64,000 nt of DNA from Ascaris suum (Eukaryota > Nematoda > Chromadorea > Rhabditida > Ascarididae), in contig CM024183.1 in assembly GCA_013433145.1 (NCBI GenBank), positions 4,334,001 through 4,398,000 of the forward strand, in the 5' to 3' direction. Made by a program: the position numbers and the translations under genes. Shown here in pieces: positions 1 to 12,400 of the stretch. The notes beneath the pieces are model-generated. The model saw only the letters and a list, made by a program, of their open reading frames with translations. It did not search any database and was not told the DNA's origin. The first letter of the stretch is position 1. Each line of letters begins with the position of its first letter.

Positions 1-3000
1 TTCCTTAGCACTTCAGTGTCTTCACTACGTCTCCCCCTTGGATTTGCTCATCTAAACACGCAATTTAACTACTTCAAGCAACTCTCTGAGAGATGCAGAA
101 CACCAACTACACACTGACTCTAGTGCAAAGTAGAAGGACATTTCTCTCGGCGTTTCGACCATTTCAGCCAATGCCATTACATTTCGTTATAATCAAGACC
201 GTACAAAATCAACAGAAGGAGTTTGATTGAAGTTTGTGTTCTGCAAAGAGGAACGAGAAAATCAGAAAAATGCCCTTCGCATCGGCAAATATTATAGGAA
301 TATTGGTACTTCCAAAATTCGTACATACTTCTTGCAGTATTGTACAAGAAATAAGAAATGCTTTTTTCGAATAGTCGAATCGAATGCATCGATTTGATAT
401 ATTTTTACAGACGGATACTCCACCTTGCTTACTTGAATTGTTGTTACAAGATGTGAGTGCTTTAAGGGTTGTTCACTCCTCTCATCAAGGAGTCCTGCAC
501 GAGGATTCAATGATAACAACACGAGACGAGTGCCTTTCTACAAGAAAGAAAACTGAACACCCATTCCGCACATTCTCAAACTTTGGAGAAAAACGTCGCC
601 TGTTTTAACAGAAATCCAACAAAATATGGAATTCTCATGTAAGGAAACAACTAGACTAAGGTCGTTCGTCGGTACATGGGACCGGAACCGATTAGCAACA
701 AACGGCAATGATGAGTTCTCTCAAGTAAACTTCAATATCGGAGTCATCTGTTGCGACAATTCAACTGAGTTCAACGAATGGATCCTACCTGATAACAATA
801 ATTAAACGTGCCCAACTAAGCAATCTCACTTTACAAAATGCCTGTTTGAAAGCGTTGATTCCCGGGAAATTGAAGTAATTTGCTGCCAACCTAAATAGGA
901 GCCTAGTGATGTTTGCTCAGCTGTAAAGCGTCACGCTGATTTTTTATGAGATTCTGATCCTTGGAAAAACATGCACGCAAACAATTTTAGGTCATATGGT
1001 GCATGGAAGGGGGGGGGGGTGTAAATCGAAGGTTCATAAAAAAGGACTTTCTTTTGTATCAATGTCACATTCACCATAGTATCAGTCGTCGAGAATGCTA
1101 CCCACCATCATATCATTGCAAAACCCGTAAGGTTATACCAACCACAGCGAGCCATTTCCGAAATAACAGCACCATTCCCCAAGCAAACTCACTATTACAA
1201 AATGCCTATTTTATGGACAATGAAGAGTAAGGCATATTACAACTTGCTCAAAACTATCGCAAAGTAAATAAGGTGATCGCTTTGTCTTGATAGGATGGTT
1301 TGCGATGCTCCGTCAATTCCCCTGACCCTAGAATAGAGTGCACACGGTGGCGATGCTAAAAAGAAAGTTGAGAGGATAAGTGGCCACAAAACATCCGACA
1401 ATGTAAGCATCCAAACGACGACCAAAACATGACTAATGGTCGTTCAGCCGAGTTGTACGATCGATTGCGAAAGTGTGGTGAGAGCGGGCATCAAGGACTC
1501 AATTGTCGACCGAGACATCTGACATCTGACAGCTTTTATTTGCAGCAACATTTATACCATTTTTCTATTCACGAGTGGAGAGTGGAAGGACGAAAGCATT
1601 CTGAGAGGTGACGGGTGCAAACATTGAAGACATGAACTTCATCACCACATCAGGATGAAACAAGGACGAACCTGTTTGTAGAATCCAGGAGTTACTTTGC
1701 TCTTCGCCTTGAACCTGCTAATGTATGGATTCTTATACATCGTTCGACACGACGATATGGCCACCGAGCGTGCGGATGCAGCCTGCTGGAGAACACGGAC
1801 CGCCGGCGACGCCATCCTTAACAACCACGACCTCATTCGCACCTATTTAACTACTTCCATACACGAAAAAAACTCCGATTTATGTGCCACAGAAAAAAGA
1901 ACAGCATTACTATGCATACGAGCATGCTTATACCTAAAAGTTTTGTCGTCGTTAAATCCCCCAGGGGCATCGTTTGCAAGCTGCAGCCGACAATGCCATT
2001 TCTGGAACGTTTAACTCAGATCTCTAGTCTCTGGAGTAGTGCAACGTTCGCAAAACTTTTGATACATTTGAAAGAATGTTTCATTATTCAAGGGGTGGTG
2101 ATCAAGTTCACTGTGTGACAATCTGTTTCCAGTCCGCAATAAGCCAATCACGCCCACAATCATATTTTTCAATTTCCAACAAGCAAATAATTTCTCTCAA
2201 AGCTAAGTTGGCCAACACATCTGTGTCTCGACGATAGCAGCATCGAACATCATTCCCTACCCAACACAAACCGACAGCCACATCCAACATAAGCCGACAA
2301 CATCCGACACCGACTCTTCCGTGCAACTTTCACGGTTGCTCCAATAAGCAAACACTCCTCGACAAGCTTGCCGATCAACGGAATTCACTTCGTTTGTTAC
2401 CGTAATCGACTGTTTACGAACCATTTACATTTGGCAAAATGCCAACTAAAAATTCACAAATTTTCAGGAATGCGAATGAGAAATATAGAGAATAGAAGGA
2501 ACTTCAAAAAAATAAATAAATAAATAAACAAATAAATAAATAAATAAATAAATAAGAAATGTGACAGTCGTATATATTATCTTATAATGGAATAATTGAA
2601 TCGCATAGAATTTGCATGAAAATATGCGTTGTGGATTTGATTGAAGAGATGTCGAAGCAATTTGCTGAATAATGCAGCAAATAAAGTGATAGGAAATGCG
2701 ACTTCATTAAATCGTTATCAAATAAGCGTCAACTGGAACGATCTGATGGATGAGTTCACCTTTGAAAGCACTTTGTCACCTCTGTGAGAAGCACCTTCGA
2801 AATAACGTTGAGATCCGAGGTTTCTGTTGCTTGAATTCTTTTTGCGCAATGAATGCGATCAATTAAAATTGAGAGTGAGGTGAGGTTAACCTCATTGTTG
2901 CATCAATAATTCCATCCTTACGAATTATATAAAATTAAACGTGGATATATAAAATGAATACTCTTTATTTTTGTTGAAAATAGAAGTGTCCTAAATTAAG

Positions 3001-4100
3001 ACTAATAGATAAGAAATGTTTAATTATGTGATGGTTGCTTGGCAATTGTTCATTTTTGAAGAAATATTTGGTATTGAGAGCATCTGAATAAAGGAACGAT
3101 TTCATTGAAACATGAAAGAGGATAAGATTCGTCGATAGTGATGGAAAAATAAAATGCATCCAGAAAACATCCAAAAAAACGAACAATGCAATTTTTAAAA
3201 AAAGACTGAAATGCTGAAATAAATAATTGCACTAATAAAAGTGATAACAAAATAGTGCTCACAACTAGAGGAAGCAGAAAAGAAACGACGAAGAAGTGCT
3301 AAAATCATCGCAACGAAACTGTATTCAACGTCAAGTTCTATTTTTTCCATGAATGCCCATATAAAATCACTGAAAGTCCGATCAATAAAGTACCTATGTT
3401 GACGTTGAGTTTTTATGCGTCTTCCAACTCAGTAAAAAGATTAAGCTCATTGCTATTTTCATAGGTGACTACTTAAATATAGAAAGATGCGTTTTTCACA
3501 ATTCAACGACTTCGTTCTTCGCAAATATTTATTACGAATAATACACACATACTGGCAATGTTTTCTGGCAATGCACTTCAATGATAGCGTATATTTGGGT
3601 GCTCGAATATATTAAAAACTTTGCAGTGAACGTATCACCCATTATAAACGTGTAGATTAATGCAGTAACCACAACGGCACAACTCCACAAAACGCAACTG
3701 GATTCTATTGCAAGAAGATATTCAGCAAGCTGTGGAGAGAAATACGAATTTCACATTTGCCGTTAAAAAAACACTCAGAATTGTGAGATTTTCGCCGAAT
3801 ATCAGTGCCTTTGCAGTGGAAACTAATTAGCTAAAGGTTGCGATCGTAATTCCCACTTCTCAACGAAATGAGCAAAGTTTTCAGAAAATTGCGATAAATA
3901 TGCAAATATGTGGTTTTGAGGGTGTAAATGATAGAGGTTCCCGAATGAGAGTGCAAGTTGAAGTCTATTGTCGTTCTACGCTCTTTTTTTTTCGTAAGTG
4001 GTAAATATCTTCGACGCTGTGTGCTGGTGATTCGTTGCTATTTGACTTGTTTTAAAGAAATAAACCGGATATAAGCACAATTTACAGGTGTATTCGGCTC
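1..4100. other. No supported gene; simple-sequence tract
   Basis: Short open frames are present on both strands, but none has convincing splice sites or a family match. A G tract lies at 1009-1019 and an AAAT-type microsatellite at about 2508-2556. The 2.9-3.3 kb part is very AT-rich, with low-complexity minus frames. Confidence 0.5.
2508..2556. repeat. AAAT-type tetranucleotide microsatellite
   Basis: Repeats of AAAT (read as ATAAATAAATAA with one C substitution) cover about 50 bp. Such tracts often mark the 3' end of a non-LTR element, but no element body is recognisable upstream. Confidence 0.8.
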
Positions 4101-4114
4101 AAATAAAAACTCAC

Positions 4115-4368
4115 CACCATCTCATCTTCCCAATATCTATTGCTTCAATAACGTTAAATTTGAATTGCACAATCTGTCCAGTGGAATCATCGTTCTGATT
4201 TTCACAGCGTTGTTGACGTTTTCTGCGACAATCGGCCATCGCATCGAAATATTTCATATCTTCATATGCACCTTTCAAATACGCATCTCGCAAATTCTCG
4301 CACAGACCCGTTCTTGCTGCATCGTATGCGTATAAATGCAAACATTGGTGCCGCCTCATTTCCACCAT
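4115..4368 (-). CDS. Unknown exon with strong donor, downstream of the synthase gene
   Basis: An open frame from the ATG at 4368 to a strong GTGAGT donor (after 4115) encodes about 84 residues. They include QCLHLYAYDAARTGLCENL, AYLKGAYEDMKYFDAMADC and CRRKRQQRCENQNDD. The composition is polar and charged, with purine-start codons typical of real coding DNA. Just upstream, in the overlapping frame, another open stretch (QIETDVPVTSVAELTDGGNE) ends inside this exon. The two may be one exon split by an indel, or a first exon that starts at 4368. It is not recognised. It lies about 2 kb past the synthase stop on the same strand, so a downstream operon gene is possible. Confidence 0.4.
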
Positions 4369-4984
4369 CGGTCAATTCCGCCACGGATGTCACAGGAACA
4401 TCGGTTTCGATTTGTCGGTGTTGAACGTATAAACATTGTGTTGGTTTATATTCCATAGCAATGAACGAGAACGTTGTATCATTTGGAGGAAATAAGAAGA
4501 ACATAAAGCTCGTAACAGAAATGATATTGGAAAGGTGTTTGCCTACCTAGTTGCTCGATAGTTCAACTGCAAGATGGAGAACTTAGGGTACCGAAATTTG
4601 CATATAACTTATAACTGAAAGCGATTTGATGAGATCCCCGGGTGAGAGGCAAATAGTTTACCATGTTTGAAGTTTTTATACGCAAATCTCCAACAAAATC
4701 ATTTATCGATCGGCGTACTGGGAAACTCGTTCCTGACAGAGAATTCGCCACGTAGGTACAAGGAAGAAGCACTGTTTCTTTTCTCGTTAATATAACCGAC
4801 TGCTCTGTTCACTGGGACTACAACGAGCGCCTAGTACCGGCCCCCCTCGGCCAGCTTCTCTTCTTACACACCATCTTTTGTAACAAATGGAACGAAGAAA
4901 ACAGCACAGGTATTCAAATCCCCTTGAGTCGACCCCGCCATATTCAGACCTGATTGTGATCAGGACTGGAGTTAACCTACTCGG

Positions 4985-5125
4985 TTCAGAGGTGGCGGTT
5001 CTAGTGCCGCTGAGGGTAAGATGTTGGGAAATGGCAACGGGATATTTGAAGGAATCTGAGTAGTACTTATATCGCTGTCAAATAACTTCAACAAAGAGAG
5101 ATTCGACAGATTTGAAACTGTAAAT
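4985..5125 (-). CDS. Possible unknown minus-strand exon
   Basis: Between AATTTACAG and CGA|GTAGGT (approximate bounds) an open frame reads NLSNLSLLKLFDSDISTTQI then PSNIPLPFPNIL and LEPPPLNR. Both splice sites are acceptable and the proline-rich content is plausible. No family is recognised and no partner exon is proven. It may belong with the exon at 4.1-4.4 kb. Confidence 0.25.
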
Positions 5126-5476
5126 TTTGCTGGCAAAATTCGTATCTTTAGCATCCGCTAAACACCACCAACAAATATTTGTGAGTATTAGGGAGGTAAA
5201 TGACTCTAAAAGTGGCGTTATCTCAGAGAATCCCCATAAGACTGCAACGTTCGATAGCAATTATTTCAACAAACGTTTAATTTTTGCATAACAATATGCT
5301 CCACATCAATAAAGCGATCTCTCGTGTAATTTAATTAATTGTAGAATGAAAACAATAGAAAATAAAAGGAAAGAACAGCACTAACTAGGACCTTATCGCT
5401 GACAATCTTCACCCCACCCTGCAAGCTGATATGCGCAAAACAACCAACGCTAAAACCAACGTCATTACGTACCTCT

Positions 5477-6006
5477 TTGAATCAAGTCCATGGCTTCAAT
5501 GACGCTACGACCAATCGATGGAAGGCTAAGGGCTTCACTTTTATCTGTCTTTGTTGTCCGTCTACTGCGTCGTATTATGGGTATTTGCATGTCTATCTAT
5601 CCAACACTTTCAATTCGGCAACCAATGAAGTCATAGCAATGAAATTCACCGTCATAAAAGGCGTAAATGATCTCGTATATCAACAATGAGTCAATTCAGC
5701 CATCAACTCCAACACTGAAGGACGCTCGAGAATTTGTATGCACCTTCAAACGCGATCCACATCAATTCGTGTCATCGAAGAACAACTCTTTAACAAATTT
5801 TTGTGAATGATCTGCCCAGTGCTGATCGTGATAATATACTCGATAAATGGGAATGCAAGTGCATTGAATGGCATTCCTATGACATAGTCCTCTACTTACT
5901 TGAAAAAGAATTCGATCTCGGCACAGATGTTAGCTGCTCCAAGCTTGCCCATATTGTTACGAGATATGACTCGAAACCGCACGCTATTCATATATCATGC
6001 CTTTGA
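5477..6006 (+). other. Two plus-strand open frames of unknown status
   Basis: Frames at 5477-5689 (70 residues, with WKAKGFTFICLCCPSTASYY) and 5803-6006 (67 residues, with NDLPSADRDNILDKWECKC) lie just beyond the 3' end of the synthase gene. They look moderately coding but have no clear splice sites or family. The minus strand in the same stretch carries a strong GTAAGT donor with an open frame (MGKLGAANICAEIEFFF), so the true coding strand is undecided. Confidence 0.2.
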
Positions 6007-6334
6007 TTGTTAATTACCGCCACATCCCTTTCCGAAATATAATTCCCCCAAAACAGTTTCAACACAGATAACAACAAAGTATTCCTTCTCAATATGGAAC
6101 ATGTAATCGGATTTGCACAATTAGTAACTTCACAAGCATTGCCCTGATTATATCCCTGAAGAGTCTGTTGTGTGAATGTAACCCTTTCTGCTTTTGTTAA
6201 CGTTTTAGCGTTCCGAGGATCCCTCAGTTTTCCACCCCATAAAATCGTCAGCGTAAAATGTTCTGCAAAGCAGGCAGAATATCCGATATAACAACAGAAA
6301 GGCCTCATTTTTTCATATTGTTGAGCCTATTTCG

Positions 6335-6340
6335 TTTATT
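6335..6340 (-). terminator. Poly(A) signal of the pseudouridine synthase gene
   Basis: An AATAAA hexamer on the minus strand lies about 19 bases after the TAG stop codon. It is the usual polyadenylation signal in nematodes, where 3' UTRs are often short. Confidence 0.6.
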
Positions 6341-6358
6341 GGCATCTTCGCTAGGACG

Positions 6359-6535
6359 CTACGAAACGTCATTTTTTGGTTCTATAGCCCATTCGGGTAG
6401 GCGGGTGGAAAAGCTCCACTTGGATGTTTCATATTTAAGGCAGTGCAAATGAAGCATGAAATGAGAAGGTGAGGCATTGCGCTTTGTTACATTACATCCT
6501 AAACAGATCGGATCGTAATCGGACGGTCTTCCATC
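6359..6535 (-). CDS. Pseudouridine synthase exon 10 (C-terminal CxxC tail)
   Basis: The terminal exon encodes [32 protein letters not shown] and [14 protein letters not shown], then TAG at 6361-6359. It matches the human RPUSD2 end (DPLCAECRL, VMFLHALRYKG, MPAWAQDDW), including the CxxC pair at about 404/407. The strongest acceptor upstream, GCTTTCAG before 6561, reads [12 protein letters not shown] and then meets a TAG before the CxxC frame. A weaker AG at 6537-6536 (ACCTGAG|GAT) keeps the CxxC frame and exon 9's phase. The protein ending is certain; the acceptor is not. Confidence 0.85.
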   Translation of the reverse strand, partial: DGRPSDYDPICLGCNVTKRNASPSHFMLHLHCLKYETSKWSFSTRLPEWAIEPKNDVS

Positions 6536-9388
6536 CTCAGGTCTTCCGGCTCAGCTTGCACCTGAAAGCATTAATCATCAGGCAAGTTAGTTCGTTTAGA
6601 ATTTTTCGATACTCCAAACCAAACTTAACGTTCATTCGTCCATATGAGTAACAAATAATTGTTAAACACGATCATCGCAAAAGTTCATTGATGGAAGGGG
6701 GCTGAATCCACAATATTTAGATCAGTGACCTCCACACCTTTCTAGTAGGTAAAACCTTCAACCACGTTATCTATATCCTGCAGTGTGCAACTAACGAATA
6801 CATAACGCCATCATAGAAAAAACAACGACTGACTTTGTGCTAATCTAAAGGTTTCAAATCGCAGGTAATTTTTCGAGTTTACCTGTGGTTTGAAATCTCA
6901 AATCTAAAAATCGAAAGATTTATGCTTTCACCGCTGAGTGGAGCATGCGCTCTTTGCAGAAGCTTTAAAATGTCTTCGAAAATACGTAGCCACCAATGTT
7001 AACGCCTTTCATTGCCGTCATCATGAACACACCTGCACAGCTTCATTCTAAATCAGTGACTAGAACACTGATCACCTTTGACTGTATTTTCACGCGGTGT
7101 TCCCCTTACTGGACCCCATAAAGATCCTTTGTTTGCATGGCACTTGTTTAAGTTAGAGACAGCGTTCATGCTTATAATTAATAACTTTCATATACTAATG
7201 CGTGCATTCAGGACTCCGAAAATAGAGGGGCTCATGAAGTCGAAACTCCTAAATAAAATTGCCTGCTTGGAAACCAGGTGGGGAGGGGGAGGGGAGGGGT
7301 GGACGGGTTTAAGCGAAATTCCTTCGTAGCCAGCACTTGCATATACGCGGTTCCAAGACATGACGCTCTGGTTAATTGATAATCTCATGGCGCATAGAAC
7401 CTCGTTTCTCCTTTCACTCAGTCTCGAGATGTTCCCGAGCCTTCTCCTCTTTCCCTTAGAGCCTCCTAGACGAAGTCACCATCGCTAAAATGGTGCCACA
7501 ATTTCATTAGATGGTTTTGTCCTGATCTTTACAGATGTTTTTGAAAATTAAAGCTGGGCATACCTCTCCGTCAGCGAATTTCTGCATTCGCTCTTCATAA
7601 CCAGGATCGATAGTCTCATGCCAAAGCGATGAACGGTGTGCTGCAGTGATGTCCTTACACAACTGCAACAACATTTACATCACCTCCCAACAAACATTAA
7701 TCTCTTCAGCACAAATATCCGACCTATGAAAACATCACAGTTTTACCAATCAAACCACAATCATCGTAGTCCATCCATAAAATGAGCATATCACATGACG
7801 TAGAAGAAGGGCCTTAGGATATGCAAATGCAATCTTCCCTTCTATCATTTAACTCCCAACTAAACTACAATAAACGCCATTCAGCTATGTGATAACGGAT
7901 AATGTTTCATGTATACACTACACTATGCAAATAAAGTGGATCTCAGAAAGGTCATTTTTCGTAGTCATCGGAAGCAGGTGATGCTACCACTAATCTCATA
8001 TTTATTAGCGCTGCAATAAATAAATGGTCCAATATGGAATAGAACCACAGCGCACCACATATAAAATTGTTCGGCGCGGTGCAGCATCTTACATTACAGC
8101 GTGGTCGCTAAACAGCTAAAATGCGGCACGTTTCGGAGTTCACAGCCGTCCTCCCTCGGGGGAGGGGAGGGAGGAGGGGGTTCGTGTCGATATGAACCCT
8201 AATTTTTGGATCGTGTGGGCTCTCCGTATTCCACGATGTCTGCATCATCAGGTAGGCAGCCATGAAAAAATATTATATTATGGCAAATAAATAAGTAAAA
8301 TGGAAGTGACCTTCAAATAACATCATACCTCCTCGTAGGACTTTCCATATCAGCGTTCTTCCCTCTCTGTGGACCCCACACATCCGTATTATATAACTCA
8401 TCGTCAACAATAGGGAAACCTATAATTCAAATTCATAATTTTAAATCATCATATATTAGACGAATTGATAACGGTCACAGAAAAAAGGTGATAACTCTGA
8501 AGCAAGACGATCATCGGCTAACCTCGACAAACAGATACACGTCACAAGTTTTGCATTTAGACAACAAAGAGCCAATCAATCGTGCTGATTCAAAACCAAA
8601 AAAAGGAAACATTTTGTTTCCGTTGCAATAAAATTGATAATCAATTGGAAGGGAGTGAGAATTTCATGTGCAAATATTTCATACCATCGTGGCAATTAGT
8701 AATATAATCTCAAAAATATCATAATTGTGATGAAAGTGATGAAATGAATGAAAATAAGTATCGTTACTCACCCAAATATTGGAGATGTACTCTGATTTGA
8801 TGCGTACGTCCCGTATCAAGAAAACATTTAACGACAGAGATTTTGCCATCACTCCAAAGACGTTTAAATCGAGTACGTGCTGGTTTACCATCATTACGCA
8901 CACATTGGATACCCATCGTGAGTACTAACGATCCGATTGGCTCCTCACAGATCACCTCTTCTCCATTGCTGAATTCTTATTTTAAAATTAAAAACGGCCT
9001 CATTTTTTTCTTATTTTTTAAATGAACGAATTTTTGTGCAGAAAACATTTGTGCATATGAAGGGAAAAAGAATGATCGGAGATTTGAAGAGATTTTCATA
9101 GATCAGCTGCTAACTCTATGAAGAATGCGCTGTTTTCTCGAATTGCCATGAGCAAAATTTAGCTCAGAGAATTCTCACTTACAGCTAGCTGAAACAGGTT
9201 GGAAACATTTCTCTCGCTCTTTCGTTTTGTTACCATTTCAATGCAACGACTCCGAATTGAACGTACAATGACTCCGAATTGAATGTGCTCGCGTCACATT
9301 AAAGCCCATAACGTGCAAATGATTATCCCTCAAAACTGCAAAGCGCTTAGATTCTTGAATGACCAATAACACGTCTTTCCTCGTTAGC

Positions 9389-9478
<90 letters not shown>

Positions 9479-12400
9479 AAAATCGTTGAAAATTTTCGTT
9501 TTGAGAAGTGACCATCTCTACGTAGCGAGTAGGTAACAGAATATTTGGTTATTCGAGTGGTCTCAAAGCTTCAAAGAATATCCCCGTAGCGGAGTTTCTT
9601 GCGAAACAAGTGCTTTTAATTCTGCGCCACTGTGATCAAATAGGTCACCAAGATATCTGCAATGTGTTCGAGTTGTCTATCGATTGCAATTTTCCGATCA
9701 TATATTCGCCTTTGACTATTTTGTGTGGACAGTTTATCGTTTCTGAGGTTGAGAGGCCATCCGTGAAAATGTAATCAAATTTTGCAGCATCCTATTAAGC
9801 GAATCGGGTGCCATTTAGCAATTGTTTTCATATGAAAACGTCATGCAAACTTTTTAAGAAGTGCAGTATTAATGATATTTCAATGTGAAATACATCTCTT
9901 ACATCTCACATCCATAGGATGGTAAAAAAATAAGCAAACAAAAAAAATTACTTCAGATCCTTTACAGATATTATATAAAGTAAAGTAACATGGTACATTC
10001 CGACACATTTTCCGCCGTTTAAGTAGTGAACGGCTTACACTATCCACCTGTAAACTAGAACAGGTAAAAGCAACGGAAAATGAACAAAAAATGGCAAAAA
10101 CAATTTTCCGCAAGTAACCCTGCAAGATGCCCGAGAGAATATTGCAACGGTAGTGACACATCATTCATTACCTTTCTTTCTTGCAATATTTCTGCGCGTT
10201 CACGCAAATTTTTGAGCTCTATTCTAATTAATAAAGATTGCACTATTCAGAGAGTAATGAACGCGAGCCCAACAATAAAAACCGCGAAACTAAATAAAAA
10301 ACCAAACAGCAACCCTCCCCGCTTAACAAATTCAAGAAAGGTAATTCATTTCCGGTTGCACTCACTTCATCAAATAGCAACGAAAACACTTTCCACAGTA
10401 GGGTTGTTTCACATTTATATGCGAGTGCGGTATTTACTCGTGACCATAGCCAATTCCGCGAACCTTAACGCCTAACATATCACGAAGGTAGGTTGCAGAA
10501 TTTCGTCAGAAGCTTATCTAAGTGGGCAGGTGCTTACTCCAATGTTCGTCGATAAAATTTTGTCTTCAGATCTTCAGAGGCTCATTAAAACCTCCAAAAA
10601 CGGAGTGCAATGAAACGAATAACAATCTTATTGACACAATGATTAGAAAAGATTTTCATATACGACCCACACTCACTTTGTAAACGATCAGTGGTTGACG
10701 TATTATAAGTGTAAACGAGACTATTGCTAACAAACAGCGCGAGAAGTCACCGAACGAAGATCGAGCTGATTCTTCCAGACAACTTTCCTGCATTTCTTAA
10801 AATCCCGAACAATAATTTTCTTTCCTCTTCCACGTACTCAATCCGAAAAATATAAGATTCGGAAAATTGCGAATGCTGAAATTCCCTCGGGGAGTATAAA
10901 TAAGCAAATACGGCGGATTCTGTTATCTCTGAGCAAATGACATAAAAAGAAATGATCCAACGCGACCGAGTATAGCATGCTCTGTTTGAAGAAGATAATC
11001 AAAATAAAGAAAAAAAGTCACGGAATAAAAAAAAATGCGCAGCCTTACCCTGGAAATACGCCTTCCACTTTGCAAACGTATTCTTTGTGCAATTCTCCAG
11101 ATTTCAACGCCTCTTTGAACTGAAATTAGGAATCTTAATGCAACATGCAGGAGCATTTAGCATAGAAAACCTATCAACCAGTCATATAGTCAAACCGGTG
11201 ACCAAGCAGAAGCACAAGCACGGAGTGCAATTTCAAATAAAACTTCAGCCCCGCAGGATGAGGAAAACAAGATTAAGAAAGCATTCAATTCACCTTTCAG
11301 GTCTGATTACCACCATATCTCTTTCACAAGAAATAAAAGCTCCATTCAGTGTAGTATGCAACGCCGGAAACCTTATCATGGCTTTATAATCGTTCTGAAT
11401 TTTAGCCGAACATGAAAATGCCGATCACGGATACCTCAAACATTGTCGGATACCACAGCATGTATACATAGTCAGAAACCATCTTGTTCAAAAAAAAAAA
11501 AAAATTCAATTCGATTGCTCGCCACTGATGGAAATCAGCTAATTTGCCGTTCAAAAAACAGCGCTTATGATTCAGTGGAATTACTCAACTCGAATTTAAA
11601 ATACAAAAAAGCTCTCATAAATTAAAAAACCCTGCAAAGGAAACTCTTAATACTACAGGGGAATAATATATAAATGAACTTCATTATAGCCCTCATTCGT
11701 CAGCGAATATCGAATGATTCCATTGCAAGATTATTTCGGACTTCCTACAAAAGATTTGAATGAGGTAAGAACAGTGACTCCTCTTTTCAAGTCCTCCATC
11801 CTCATGCAATATAATCCTCTGAGCGGCATTTCCCTTCATCCCTTTACATTCAACACTGCTTTCCCATCTCAACGTTTACTGTCAACTTGCTGAAATTTAA
11901 ACCTTATCGAAAACATCACAGATATCAATTTATTTGTGTGCGTAATCATAAGGTCCGTGAATTGATCACAGAGATATTTATAGCGAAAGAAAAATTGCGA
12001 TCGAAATGAAATGCATACCTCGAGATCGCTCTCGTAGTTCTTTGCGAAGATCAAAACACCCGATGTGGTACGGTCCAACCTGTGCAAAACTAAACAAATA
12101 ATCCAAATGGAACGAACGTTAAAATATTTGCAATTATTCAGAAGCTAAATTTATAAGCATAAAGAAAGAGCCGTCGATCACGAAAGAGGAGAGAACAAAT
12201 TGGAGAAACGCCTCAAAGATCAATGAGAATTCGCTCTCTTCAAGATCTTCAATGAAATATTGTACACTATTTTCAAGCCGTATACTTCTGCTCAGCATTT
12301 TTTTCTCTACTTACTTTAACCAATTTATTATCATTTGATTCCATTTTCCACAATTTCAGCTATGAAATTCTTGAAACCCTTTCGCCAATTCAAAGAGTGC

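Noticed and set aside
6200..6300. Minus-strand FYADDFMGW, similar to the YxDD box of reverse transcriptases
   Set aside because: It is a short isolated match after a TTTGCAG; no other RT motif is nearby on that strand, and it lies past the synthase stop without LINE context.
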